The translations under genes were made by a program, and so were the position numbers. The notes under the pieces are model-generated. The model was not told where the DNA came from, made no database searches, and worked only from the letters and a program-made list of their open reading frames with translations. From contig JAQGLQ010000340.1 of assembly GCA_028292785.1 (NCBI GenBank), positions 1-6,891 on the forward strand: a DNA stretch of 6,891 nucleotides. The letters are read 5' to 3'. Shown here one piece after another: positions 1 to 6,663 of this stretch (positions are counted from its first letter, which is position 1; the number at the start of each line of letters is the position of its first letter). This DNA comes from Noviherbaspirillum sp. (GTDB lineage: Bacteria > Pseudomonadota > Gammaproteobacteria > Burkholderiales > Burkholderiaceae).

Positions 1-23
1 GCATTATCTGTTTTAGCTGTTCA

Positions 24-100
24 GGAGTGGTAGTTCAGTCGGTTAGAATACCGGCCTGTCACGCCGGGGGTCGCGGGTTCGAGTCCCGTCCACTCCGCCA
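24..100 (+). tRNA. tRNA-Asp (anticodon GUC)
   Basis: A complete 77-nt cloverleaf can be folded by eye. The acceptor stem GGAGTGG (24-30) pairs with CCACTCC (90-96), followed by discriminator G97 and an encoded CCA (98-100). The D-arm is 33-49. The anticodon stem CCGGC/GCCGG (51-55/63-67) encloses a seven-base loop with anticodon GTC at 58-60. The T-arm has GCGGG/CCCGT around TTCGAGT (73-89). The GUC anticodon decodes GAC/GAU, so this is tRNA-Asp; the G discriminator and G-rich acceptor agree with that. The promoter lies left of the window, and the first 23 bases may be a spacer after another upstream tRNA or gene, which cannot be seen here. Confidence 0.98.
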
Positions 101-108
101 AAATCAAG

Positions 109-136
109 AAAAGGCGAACGCAAGTTCGCCTTTTTT
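109..136 (+). terminator. Intrinsic terminator after tRNA-Asp
   Basis: A perfect 9-bp stem, AAGGCGAAC (111-119) with GTTCGCCTT (124-132), encloses a GCAA (GNRA-type) tetraloop and runs into six T residues (131-136). Two further A-T pairs (109-110 with 133-134) can extend it. It lies nine bases after the tRNA 3' end, so it most likely ends the tRNA transcript and separates it from ppiD, whose start codon is about 40 bases further on. Confidence 0.93.
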
Positions 137-177
137 CTTATGCGATAACATCATCGCGCCCTGTTTGTGAGCTGGCC

Positions 178-2103
178 ATGTTTGAATTTATTCGCACCCA
201 TCGACGCTTGATGCAGTTCCTGCTGCTGCTGCTTATTGTTCCATCGTTTGCGCTCGTCGGATTGGAAGGCTATAACAGCTTTCGCGCTGGAGACAATGCG
301 GTTGCCAAGGTTGGCGGACAAAGCATCACGCAACAGGAATTGGACAACGCGCTTCGTCAGCAAATGGACCGTTTGCGTCAGATGCTTGGCCAGCAGTTCG
401 ATCCAACGATGTTTGACACGCCTGAAGCCAGGCAGAGTGTGCTCGATAACCTGATCGCGCAACGCGTGCTTGCCGCCGAGGCTACGCGCAACCACCTGGC
501 GATCACGGATCAGACTCTTCAGCAAACCATTCTTGCAGTTCCCGGATTGACGACACCCGACGGAAAATTCGATAGCGATCGCTATAGGACCTTGCTTGCC
601 GCGCAGGGCATGACTCCTGCGATGTACGAAGCCCGTCTGCGACAGGATCTGGTCATGCAGCAGCTTAACGGCGCGATTCAGTCAACCGCATTTGCGCCTA
701 AAACCATCGCGACCCGCCTTTCCGAACTGAACGACCAGGAGCGCGAAGTTCAGGAGTCTCTGTTCCGGCAGTCCGATTTCGTGGCGCAGGTAAAAGTCAC
801 GGATGACATGCTGAAGGCCTACTATGAGAAGAATGCACGCCAGTTCACGATTCCGGAGCAGGTCAAAGCCGAATATGTCGTCCTGAACAATGACATGCTG
901 GCGAATCAGATTACCGTAAGCGACGCCGACCTCAAGTCATATTACGAGCAGAATTCCAAGCTTTACACTGTCGAAGAACAGCGTCGCGCCAGTCATATCC
1001 TCATCGCCGTGAAGAAGGACGCCTCCGCAGCTGAACGGTCCGCCGCGAAGTCGAAGGCCGAGAACTTGCTGACTCAGTTGCGCAAGAATCCCGGCGATTT
1101 CGCCAAACTCGCCAAAGAGAATTCGCAGGACCCCGGTTCCGCGGAACGTGGCGGCGATCTCGACTTCTTCGGCAAGGGTATGATGGTGAAGCCGTTCGAA
1201 GATGCCGCATTCAAGTTGAAGCAGGACGAAATCAGCAATCTCGTCGAATCCGATTTCGGATATCACATCATCCGGCTGACCGGCACGAAACCGGCATCCG
1301 TGCAGACCTTCGATGAAGTAAAAGGCGATATCGCTGCCGAGATCAAGAAACAGCAGGCTGCCAAAAAATATACCGAGCTCGCGGAGTCATTCACCAATAC
1401 TGTCTATGAACAGTCGGATAGCCTGAAACCGGTTGCTGACAACCTGAAGCTGAAGATTGAATCGGTGTCAGGTCTGACACGCGAGCCGAATCCGAATATC
1501 GCGCCCACCGCGCCGTACAATCAGCCGAAATTCCTGAACGCGCTTTTTTCCGATGACGCGCTCAAGAGCAAGCGGAATACCGAGGCCATCGAAATCGCTC
1601 CGAATACCCTGATCGCCGGTCGAGTGGTGGAGCACAAGCCGGTGTCCACTCGTCCTTTCGACGAAGTGAAAAATCTGGTGCGCGAGCGTGTCGTTCAGGC
1701 GGAAGCGCTGAGTCTTGCCAAAAAGGCTGGCGAAGCGAAGCTCGCGGAGGCGAAAGCGAAGGGCGGCGCGGCTGGTTTTTCGGCTGCGAAGACCATCTCG
1801 CGCAGCAAGAGCAATGCTGTCAATGGCTCAGCCGCAGAAGCAATCATGAAGGCTGACGTCACCAAGCTGCCCGCTTACCTAGGCGTCGAACTGCCGGGGC
1901 AGGGTTACGGCGTGTACCGGATCAACAAGGTCGCGCAGCCGGCGACTGTCGACAATGCACGACGTCAGAGCGAACAGCAGCAGATTGCGGGCGCAATGGC
2001 GCAGCAGGAAATGTTTGCTTATATCGACGCGTTGAAGCAAAAAGCAAAGGTCAAGATAACCCCGCCGGCATCTGCACCGGCGGCAACAGACACCGAGAAA
2101 TAA
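178..2103 (+). CDS. ppiD: PpiD/SurA-type periplasmic peptidyl-prolyl isomerase chaperone
   Basis: This 641-residue protein is a PpiD-family folding factor: an inner-membrane-anchored chaperone that meets proteins leaving the Sec translocon in the periplasm. A short basic N-terminus (residues 1-10) precedes one hydrophobic segment (about 11-28, LMQFLLLLLIVPSFALVG), an uncleaved anchor. A SurA-N-like helical chaperone region follows (about 35-200). The PpiC/parvulin domain spans about 268-368, with ASHIL (H273), GGDL (325-328), the M336/F340 pair and GYHII (H363). A Lys/Ala-rich helical C-terminal region ends the protein. Length is close to E. coli PpiD (623 aa, known). The ATG at 178 gives the family-typical MFEFIRTHRR start; no strong Shine-Dalgarno sequence precedes it. 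Position directly downstream of a tRNA terminator implies its own promoter in 137-177, but I could not define one. SurA is less likely because of the membrane anchor, the size and the single parvulin domain. Confidence 0.95.
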   Translation: MFEFIRTHRRLMQFLLLLLIVPSFALVGLEGYNSFRAGDNAVAKVGGQSITQQELDNALRQQMDRLRQMLGQQFDPTMFDTPEARQSVLDNLIAQRVLAAEATRNHLAITDQTLQQTILAVPGLTTPDGKFDSDRYRTLLAAQGMTPAMYEARLRQDLVMQQLNGAIQSTAFAPKTIATRLSELNDQEREVQESLFRQSDFVAQVKVTDDMLKAYYEKNARQFTIPEQVKAEYVVLNNDMLANQITVSDADLKSYYEQNSKLYTVEEQRRASHILIAVKKDASAAERSAAKSKAENLLTQLRKNPGDFAKLAKENSQDPGSAERGGDLDFFGKGMMVKPFEDAAFKLKQDEISNLVESDFGYHIIRLTGTKPASVQTFDEVKGDIAAEIKKQQAAKKYTELAESFTNTVYEQSDSLKPVADNLKLKIESVSGLTREPNPNIAPTAPYNQPKFLNALFSDDALKSKRNTEAIEIAPNTLIAGRVVEHKPVSTRPFDEVKNLVRERVVQAEALSLAKKAGEAKLAEAKAKGGAAGFSAAKTISRSKSNAVNGSAAEAIMKADVTKLPAYLGVELPGQGYGVYRINKVAQPATVDNARRQSEQQQIAGAMAQQEMFAYIDALKQKAKVKITPPASAPAATDTEK

Positions 2104-2129
2104 GCTGGCATATATCTGGAAGCTTGGAC

Positions 2130-2153
2130 GGAACAAGAAAGGGAACAAGAAAG
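2130..2153. repeat. Perfect 12-bp tandem duplication
   Basis: GGAACAAGAAAG occurs twice head to tail (2130-2141 and 2142-2153). The second copy forms the first part of the terminator hairpin arm that follows. It is probably a small replication-slippage duplication and no function is evident. Confidence 0.75.
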
Positions 2154-2174
2154 CCGCTGCGACAGCGGCTTTCT
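2148..2174. terminator. Bidirectional hairpin terminator between ppiD and tesA
   Basis: AGAAAGCCGCTG (2148-2159) is perfectly complementary to CAGCGGCTTTCT (2163-2174) with a CGA loop, a 12-bp stem. It lies 44 bases after the ppiD stop codon and about 70 bases beyond the tesA stop codon on the other strand, between convergent genes. The trailing bases are pyrimidine-rich but not a clean T-run in either direction (TTTCTCTTATC on the + strand, TTTCTTGTTCC on the - strand). It could therefore serve both genes, with moderate strength. Confidence 0.75.
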
Positions 2175-2245
2175 CTTATCCGGTCCGGTTCAGTGGCTTC
2201 CCGGGACGATGTAAGACACGCTCTTAGTCCGGTTGCCGGATTCTT

Positions 2246-2896
2246 TCACTTCGCCAGCAGCGGTTTCAAATGTTGCCAGACGTTGTTGAAGATGATCGGC
2301 TGCGCATTGCCCGTCGGATGAATACGGTCAGGCTGGAAAAATTGCTGTTTATCAGCAATCCCCTCAAGAAGAAACGGCACGAGCGGAACGCGGGCCTCTT
2401 TCGCGATCTTTGGATACATCGCCGCGAATTTTTCCGTGTACTGACGGCCGTAATTCGGCGGGATCTGCATGCCGACCAGAAGCACTTCAGCCTTTGCCCG
2501 CTTCGCGGCCGAAATCATCGCGGTCAGATTCTGCTCGGTTGCCGCGATCGGCAGGCCGCGCAGACCATCGTTAGCACCAAGTTCGAGAATGACGAGCGAA
2601 GGCCGATGCTGATCGAGCAATGCCGGAAGGCGGGACCTGCCGCCACTCGTCGTTTCGCCGCTCACGCTAGCATTGAAGATGGAAGTGGCGATATTTTCTT
2701 TTTTGACATGCTCTGCCATCAAGGCTACCCATCCGGAATTTCGTGCGAGACCGTATTCCGCTGACAGGCTGTCGCCAAGCACAAGTATCGTATTTGATGC
2801 AGAATAAGCGCTCGCCGTGACGAACACACACGCCAGTGCCGCCATAACGCGGAATCCTTCAGTCCATTTTCCCCATTTTCTAAAACCCTTTTGCAT
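2246..2896 (-). CDS. tesA: Secreted GDSL/SGNH esterase, TesA (thioesterase I / arylesterase) family
   Basis: This 216-residue hydrolase belongs to the SGNH family of E. coli TesA, a periplasmic enzyme with thioesterase, arylesterase and lysophospholipase activity. The four SGNH blocks are present: GDSLS (41-45, nucleophile S43), a glycine at 80 in SVSGETTSGG, GAND (107-110, N109) and DRIHP (190-194, D190 and H193 completing the triad). A signal peptide is visible: basic N-region, hydrophobic stretch from about residue 17, and an AYSA-type cleavage site near 33, so the mature enzyme should be periplasmic. The frame stays open upstream to 3103, but that extension runs antisense through the ybbA Walker A region. 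The ATG at 2896 fits because AAGGA lies six bases before it. The Met at residue 18 is an alternative. It is divergent from ybbA, an arrangement also known in E. coli. Substrate preference cannot be read from the sequence. Confidence 0.94.
   Translation of the reverse strand: MQKGFRKWGKWTEGFRVMAALACVFVTASAYSASNTILVLGDSLSAEYGLARNSGWVALMAEHVKKENIATSIFNASVSGETTSGGRSRLPALLDQHRPSLVILELGANDGLRGLPIAATEQNLTAMISAAKRAKAEVLLVGMQIPPNYGRQYTEKFAAMYPKIAKEARVPLVPFLLEGIADKQQFFQPDRIHPTGNAQPIIFNNVWQHLKPLLAK
2858..2886 (+). promoter_or_regulatory. Candidate ybbA promoter inside tesA
   Basis: TTCAGT (2858-2863), a 17-base spacer and TAAAAC (2881-2886) resemble a weak sigma-70 promoter, with 3/6 and 4/6 matches to the -35 and -10 consensus by eye. 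Initiation about seven bases after the -10 would fall near 2893, almost on the ybbA ATG at 2895. The match is weak and may be chance. Confidence 0.25.
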
Positions 2897-3578
2897 GCGA
2901 GATCCTTCCGAAATTTCGTCGGCCGTTGAAGTCATCAATTTAAGCAAGCGTGTTGCGGATGCGACCGGCGAACTAACCATCTTGCAAAATATCGATTTTA
3001 CCGTGCGCCCTGGCGAGACGCTGGCGATCGTCGGCGCGTCGGGTTCAGGGAAATCGACGCTGCTTGGCCTGCTAGCCGGACTGGATACGCCGTCGCAGGG
3101 CACGGTAAAGCTCGACGCGGTGGATATTTTCGCGCTCGATGAGGACGGACGCGCCGCGCTACGGCAAGGAAAGCTCGGTTTTGTATTCCAGTCCTTTCAG
3201 TTGCTCGGGCATTTGAATGCGTTGGAAAATGTGATGCTTCCGCTTGAGCTGCGGCGTGACAAACAGGCGCGCGAAAAGGCGGAGCAAATGCTTGGCCGCG
3301 TAGGACTGGCAAGCAGGCTGAGGCACTATCCAAAGTATCTGTCCGGCGGCGAACAGCAGCGCGTGGCGCTGGCGAGGGCATTCGTCTCGGAGCCGCCGCT
3401 CCTGTTCGCCGATGAACCGACAGGAAGCCTTGACGCCGCCACGGGCGAAGCCGTGATTCAGCTGATGTTCGAACTGAATCGCGAACGTGGGTCCACCCTC
3501 ATCCTGGTTACCCATGACTCATCGATCGCCGCTCGCTGCGACAGAACGATTACCATCACGGCCGGACGCTTGAGTTGA
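2895..3578 (+). CDS. ybbA: ABC transporter ATP-binding protein, YbbA (LolD/MacB-like) family
   Basis: This 227-residue cytoplasmic ATPase has a complete nucleotide-binding domain: Walker [10 protein letters not shown] (47-55), Q-loop glutamine in VFQS (Q99), signature LSGGE (149-153), Walker B LLFADEP (169-175) with catalytic E174, and switch histidine H207 in VTHD. Sequence character (TLNALENV-like loop, [24 protein letters not shown]) places it with YbbA and LolD/MacB ATPases. Divergent tesA favours YbbA, since E. coli has the same tesA/ybbA pair. The ATG at 2895 fits the family N-terminus, and the upstream extension to 2817 would be antisense to the tesA signal peptide. No Shine-Dalgarno sequence precedes this ATG. 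In E. coli a permease gene, ybbP, follows; here none does, and the gene runs into convergent nnr with a 23-bp overlap. Its membrane partner is therefore unknown. LolD is a less likely identity because no lolC/E neighbour is present. Confidence 0.92.
   Translation: MRDPSEISSAVEVINLSKRVADATGELTILQNIDFTVRPGETLAIVGASGSGKSTLLGLLAGLDTPSQGTVKLDAVDIFALDEDGRAALRQGKLGFVFQSFQLLGHLNALENVMLPLELRRDKQAREKAEQMLGRVGLASRLRHYPKYLSGGEQQRVALARAFVSEPPLLFADEPTGSLDAATGEAVIQLMFELNRERGSTLILVTHDSSIAARCDRTITITAGRLS
2897..2909 (-). promoter_or_regulatory. Ribosome binding site of tesA
   Basis: Read on the minus strand, GGAAGGATCTCGC directly precedes the ATG at 2896. The AAGGA core (2907-2903) is separated from it by six bases, close to ideal. 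This decides the tesA start in favour of 2896 over the longer open frame. The site lies wholly inside codons 1-5 of ybbA on the opposite strand. Confidence 0.8.
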
Positions 3579-5100
3579 TGTGCCTTGGCACATGCATCCC
3601 GATAAGCTGATTGAGCGCTGAACGAATATAAGGAATCAGTTCGCCGGCCGTCAGACCAACCGGTCCGATGCCTTCGGACACCGCGACATCCGCTGCATGC
3701 CCGTGCAGCCAAGGCCCTGCCAGTGCCGCTTCCCACGCGGCCCAACCCTGCGCAAGCAACGCGCCGCATACACCCGCGAGCACGTCGCCGGTGCCTGCCG
3801 TGGCGAGCGCCGGATTACCGGTGGCGTTGATGACCGCAGTCTGATCCGGCCGCGCAATGACGCTGCCCGAGCCTTTCAGTATGACGATTGCATTGAAGCG
3901 GACCGCTAAGGTTCTTGCGGCTGCGAGACGATCCGCCTGTACGGCTGCAGTCGTCGTCGCGGATAAGCGGGCAGCCTCGAGCGGGTGGGGTGTCATGATC
4001 GTCGGGCCGCGGCGTCCTTCAAGCTTTCGCTGCAGGGCAGGCTCGGTTGCGATGATATTCAAGGCATCGGCATCGAGCACGAGTGGCCTCATCGTCTCAA
4101 GAATGCGTGTGAGCACGTCACGAGCAATCTCGGAGGAGCCCATCCCCGGGCCGGCGACCAGTACGCCGGAATCGATGTCAAACTCGCTTGCGGAGCGGCA
4201 CATCAGTTCGGGCTGCATGCTGTCGTAGGCTGGCGCCGATTCAAGAAAGACTGCGAACACGCGCCCCGCACCGCACTTGACTGCCGCACGTGACGCGAGA
4301 ATGACCGCACCCGCCATGCCGCGCGCGCCGCCGACAACGGCAAGGTCGCCATAACTTCCCTTGTGCGAGGCATGAAGGCGCCGGCGTAGCGCCGCTGCAA
4401 ACAGGCCGACGTCAGTCAGCCATGCGGACGGCGTCGGAAAATATCGGTCGGGAATATCCAGCGCCGCGACCTGCACGAGGCCCGCATAATCGCGCCCGGA
4501 CCCGGTATGCAGTCCGCATTTGTTGCCGATGTAGGTGATGGTATGCGTGGCAGCTACGGCGACGCCATTGCCTCCAACGACATTGCCGGTATCCGCGTTC
4601 AGTCCGCTGGGGATATCCAACGCCACGACAGGACAGTTCAGGACGCGCATGCTGAGCACTGCATCGCGCATGGCCCCGGCGATGGGGCGCGCGAGTCCGA
4701 TGCCGAACAGCCCGTCGATTGCCAGCGACCATTTTCGCGAAATGAGTTCGTGCAGACACGCGGTATCCGGAAATTCGGCAGTACTTTGCCGCGCGCGTAG
4801 CAGCGCCTGCATTGCGTCAGCCGAATAACGCGTTTCGTCTCCATACAGCATGACCGTGACGGGCAGGCCGGCCGTGCTCAAGCGATATGCCGCTTCGAGC
4901 GCATCGCCACCATTATTGCCAGGCCCTGCGAATACAAGAATGCCGGCCGACCCGTCGACCATGCCGGCCAATGCAAGCGCAAGATTGGCAGCGGCCTGCC
5001 CGGCGCGCTGCATCAACGTGCCGGGGGGCAGATCAACGATCGCCGCGCGCTCCACGTCACGGATTTCGGCTGTCGTGTAAAGCGCGGCATGGTTGCTCAT
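3556..5100 (-). CDS. nnr: Bifunctional NAD(P)H-hydrate epimerase / ADP-dependent NAD(P)H-hydrate dehydratase
   Basis: This 514-residue enzyme repairs NADH and NADPH damaged by hydration. The N-terminal YjeF_N domain (about 1-225) interconverts R and S hydrates, and the C-terminal ribokinase-like domain (about 240-500) dehydrates the S form at the expense of ADP. Epimerase marks are GPGNNGGDA (59-67), DGLFGIGL (129-136) and ALDIPSGLNADTG (160-172). Dehydratase marks are HKGSYGD (246-252), AGPGMG (316-321), LDADALN (342-348), TPHPLEAARL (370-379), LKGSGSVIA (408-416) and the catalytic loop NATGNPALATAGTGDVLAG (425-443, D439). Length matches E. coli Nnr (515 aa, known). The ATG at 5100 is preceded by GGAG (5110-5107) at six bases. 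Both domains look intact; GNNGGD is followed by Ala where Gly is common. The gene is codirectional with the flavoprotein remnant and dadA. Its 3' end overlaps the convergent ybbA. Confidence 0.96.
   Translation of the reverse strand: MSNHAALYTTAEIRDVERAAIVDLPPGTLMQRAGQAAANLALALAGMVDGSAGILVFAGPGNNGGDALEAAYRLSTAGLPVTVMLYGDETRYSADAMQALLRARQSTAEFPDTACLHELISRKWSLAIDGLFGIGLARPIAGAMRDAVLSMRVLNCPVVALDIPSGLNADTGNVVGGNGVAVAATHTITYIGNKCGLHTGSGRDYAGLVQVAALDIPDRYFPTPSAWLTDVGLFAAALRRRLHASHKGSYGDLAVVGGARGMAGAVILASRAAVKCGAGRVFAVFLESAPAYDSMQPELMCRSASEFDIDSGVLVAGPGMGSSEIARDVLTRILETMRPLVLDADALNIIATEPALQRKLEGRRGPTIMTPHPLEAARLSATTTAAVQADRLAAARTLAVRFNAIVILKGSGSVIARPDQTAVINATGNPALATAGTGDVLAGVCGALLAQGWAAWEAALAGPWLHGHAADVAVSEGIGPVGLTAGELIPYIRSALNQLIGMHVPRHINSSVRP
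3578..3593. repeat. Inverted repeat at the ybbA/nnr convergent end
   Basis: ATGTGCC (3578-3584) and GGCACAT (3587-3593) form a perfect 7-bp inverted repeat around TT. In RNA this would fold as a short hairpin with a CTTG-type loop. It begins at the last base of the ybbA stop codon and lies inside the last codons of nnr. No T-run follows on either strand, so it is not a classical intrinsic terminator, but it could slow transcription or protect the ybbA 3' end. Confidence 0.4.
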
Positions 5101-5123
5101 TGCATACTCCGAGAGTGGGGCAG

Positions 5124-5143
5124 GGCGCGGCAGGAGACGCGCC
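5124..5143. repeat. Short GC-rich inverted repeat in the nnr leader
   Basis: GGCGCG (5124-5129) and CGCGCC (5138-5143) flank an eight-base loop in the gap between the flavoprotein remnant and the nnr start codon. There is no T-tail. It may be a weak hairpin in the nnr 5' leader or chance in GC-rich DNA. Confidence 0.3.
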
Positions 5144-5165
5144 GGGTGGAAAATGCAATTCTATT

Positions 5166-5398
5166 TCATCGATCCGGAGCTGACGCTTTCATCGAGTCAG
5201 TGATATAAGCGGCGATCGCCAATGAGGCGGTCAATCCCGGCGATTCAATGCCGTAGAGCCCGAGGTCGTGCCGGTTGCCGTGCGTGGCGAACCGAAAATC
5301 CGCGGCCGGTGCGCCGGGAGGACTGATCCTGGGGCGCACGCCGGACAGTATGCGTGCAGCGCGTGGCGCCCGATGATCACGCAATCGACGCGCTCCAT
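5166..5398 (-). pseudogene. Internally deleted FAD-dependent oxidoreductase (L-2-hydroxyglutarate oxidase-like) remnant
   Basis: Both ends of one gene survive. From an ATG at 5398, eight bases after the dadA stop codon, ten codons read [10 protein letters not shown], the first beta strand and opening glycine of an FAD-binding Rossmann fold. The expected GxGxxG continuation is absent. A second frame, clear from about 5345 to the TGA at 5166, reads [17 protein letters not shown] and then [17 protein letters not shown], the C-terminal signature of LhgO-like/DAO-superfamily oxidoreductases. The family is normally roughly 370 residues, so about 290 codons of the middle are missing. The two pieces also differ in frame: ALHAY (ending 5348) would join SGVRP in register if bases 5347-5346 were removed. 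Without the FAD and substrate domains no working enzyme can be made. The intact gene probably formed an operon with dadA. An assembly error is the main alternative. Confidence 0.82.
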
Positions 5399-5406
5399 AT
5401 TGCTGC

Positions 5407-6663
5407 TTATCCGTAACGGGATAGCGTCAGGCCGTCCATGTCGATATCCGGCGTACGGTCGGACACGATATCCGCCAGGATCTTTCCCGACCCGGCCGCC
5501 ATCGCCCATCCGGCGCCACCATGTCCTATGTTGAGATAGAGGTTGCGGATCGGCGTCATGCCGAGAATGGGAGGACCGTCCGGGAGCATGGGCTGGGCGC
5601 CGCACCAGAACTTCGCCGCATTGTAATTGGCGGCATTCGGAAACCAGTCGCCGCCCACCTTGACCAGGGTACGCAGCGCGGCGTCGCTCATTTCGTCGGC
5701 GCGCGAGCCCAGCTCCGCGGTGCCGGCGATGCGAATGCGATTCCCCATGCGGCTGACCGACACCTTGAAGGTGTCGTCAATCACCGATGCGCGCGGGGAT
5801 TCGTCATAGTCCTTGATCATGGCCGTCGCGGAATAGCCTTTCACCGGATAAAGAGGCACGTTGATTCCGAGCGGTTGCAACAGCTGCACGCTGTCGACTC
5901 CCGCGGCCAGCACCACCGCATCGGCGGAGAACAGTGCATCGTCGATGCGTAATGCGATCCGGGCGCCTTGCGGCTCGATTGCCGCAACCGTGCTGGTGAA
6001 ATGAAAATGCACCCCAAGGGATTGGGCCAGGTGCCGCATACGCTTGGTGAACAGCGGGCAGTTGCCCGCTTCATCCTGCGGCAAATACAATGCGCCGGCC
6101 AGTTCCTGGTGATGGCCCAACGCGGGTTCTATCTTGCGTGCGGCCTGCGGATCAAGCAGTTCATAGGCAATACCGTTTTCGGCAAGCAGGGTGCACGCGG
6201 GTTCGGCAAGCGCGACCTCTTGTTCGGTGCGCAGCAGCTGCAGGACCCCCTGTGTCTGTTCGTACTCCAGTTGATAATGCTCGCGCAGGCCTTTCAGGAT
6301 ATCGCGGCTGTAGCGCGCGACGCGCTGCATGCGCTCCCTATTGATGAGGTAGCGGTCGGCATCGCATTCGGATATCCATTTGCGGGCCCAGCGCCATAAT
6401 GCGCGATCGACTGTGGGCTTGACGAAGACCGGCGCCTCCGGCCTGAACAGATGCGACAAGATCCGGTTCGGCATGCCTGGGGCTGCCCAAGGGGACATGT
6501 GGCCAGGCGCGATGATGCCACCGCTCGCATAGCTGGCCTCCTGAGCGACGTTGTGGTGCCGCTCGACGACGACGACTTCATGTCCCGCCGCGGCGAGAAA
6601 ATGGGCTGTGGATACGCCGACTACGCCTCCACCAATGACTGCAACCTGCTTTTGTGTCGACAC
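5407..6663 (-). CDS. dadA: D-amino-acid dehydrogenase (FAD-dependent), DadA family
   Basis: This 418-residue flavoprotein oxidatively deaminates D-amino acids, typically D-alanine, to 2-oxo acids and passes electrons to the respiratory chain at the inner membrane. The N-terminal Rossmann motif is GGGVVG (11-16) after strand QVAVI, with E34 at the end of the second strand (VVVVER) for ribose binding. [10 protein letters not shown] (45-54), [10 protein letters not shown] (271-280), [10 protein letters not shown] (313-322), [16 protein letters not shown] (353-368) and the C-terminal FAD motif [17 protein letters not shown] (378-394) are typical of DadA. Length is close to E. coli DadA (432 aa, known). 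The start is GTG at 6663: an in-frame TAA lies about 30 bases upstream with no other ATG/GTG between. A weak GGA stands eight bases before it. No alanine racemase gene is adjacent in the window, so the usual dadAX pairing is not visible. Another D-amino-acid or glycine-oxidase specificity is possible. Confidence 0.93.
   Translation of the reverse strand: MSTQKQVAVIGGGVVGVSTAHFLAAAGHEVVVVERHHNVAQEASYASGGIIAPGHMSPWAAPGMPNRILSHLFRPEAPVFVKPTVDRALWRWARKWISECDADRYLINRERMQRVARYSRDILKGLREHYQLEYEQTQGVLQLLRTEQEVALAEPACTLLAENGIAYELLDPQAARKIEPALGHHQELAGALYLPQDEAGNCPLFTKRMRHLAQSLGVHFHFTSTVAAIEPQGARIALRIDDALFSADAVVLAAGVDSVQLLQPLGINVPLYPVKGYSATAMIKDYDESPRASVIDDTFKVSVSRMGNRIRIAGTAELGSRADEMSDAALRTLVKVGGDWFPNAANYNAAKFWCGAQPMLPDGPPILGMTPIRNLYLNIGHGGAGWAMAAGSGKILADIVSDRTPDIDMDGLTLSRYG

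Noticed and set aside
2817..2894. GTG start extending ybbA by 26 residues
   Set aside because: The extension is the antisense of the tesA signal peptide, and the shorter form from 2895 matches the usual YbbA N-terminus.
2897..3103. N-terminal extension of tesA to a 285-residue protein
   Set aside because: The extra 69 residues are the antisense of the ybbA N-terminus and Walker A region, would bury the signal peptide internally, and lack the good ribosome binding site found before 2896.
3857..4228. Plus-strand open frames opposite nnr, the longest 123 codons
   Set aside because: They are shadows of nnr, whose epimerase and dehydratase motifs continue uninterrupted through the region.
5231..5605. 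124-codon minus-strand frame crossing the dadA end and the remnant
   Set aside because: Its first part is an out-of-frame shadow of dadA and its tail is the shifted frame of the remnant. Only the ten codons from 5398 are meaningful.
5521..6399. Two 143-codon plus-strand open frames opposite dadA
   Set aside because: They lie wholly antisense to a gene with complete DadA motifs and show no recognisable domains. Long antisense frames are expected opposite GC-rich coding sequence.
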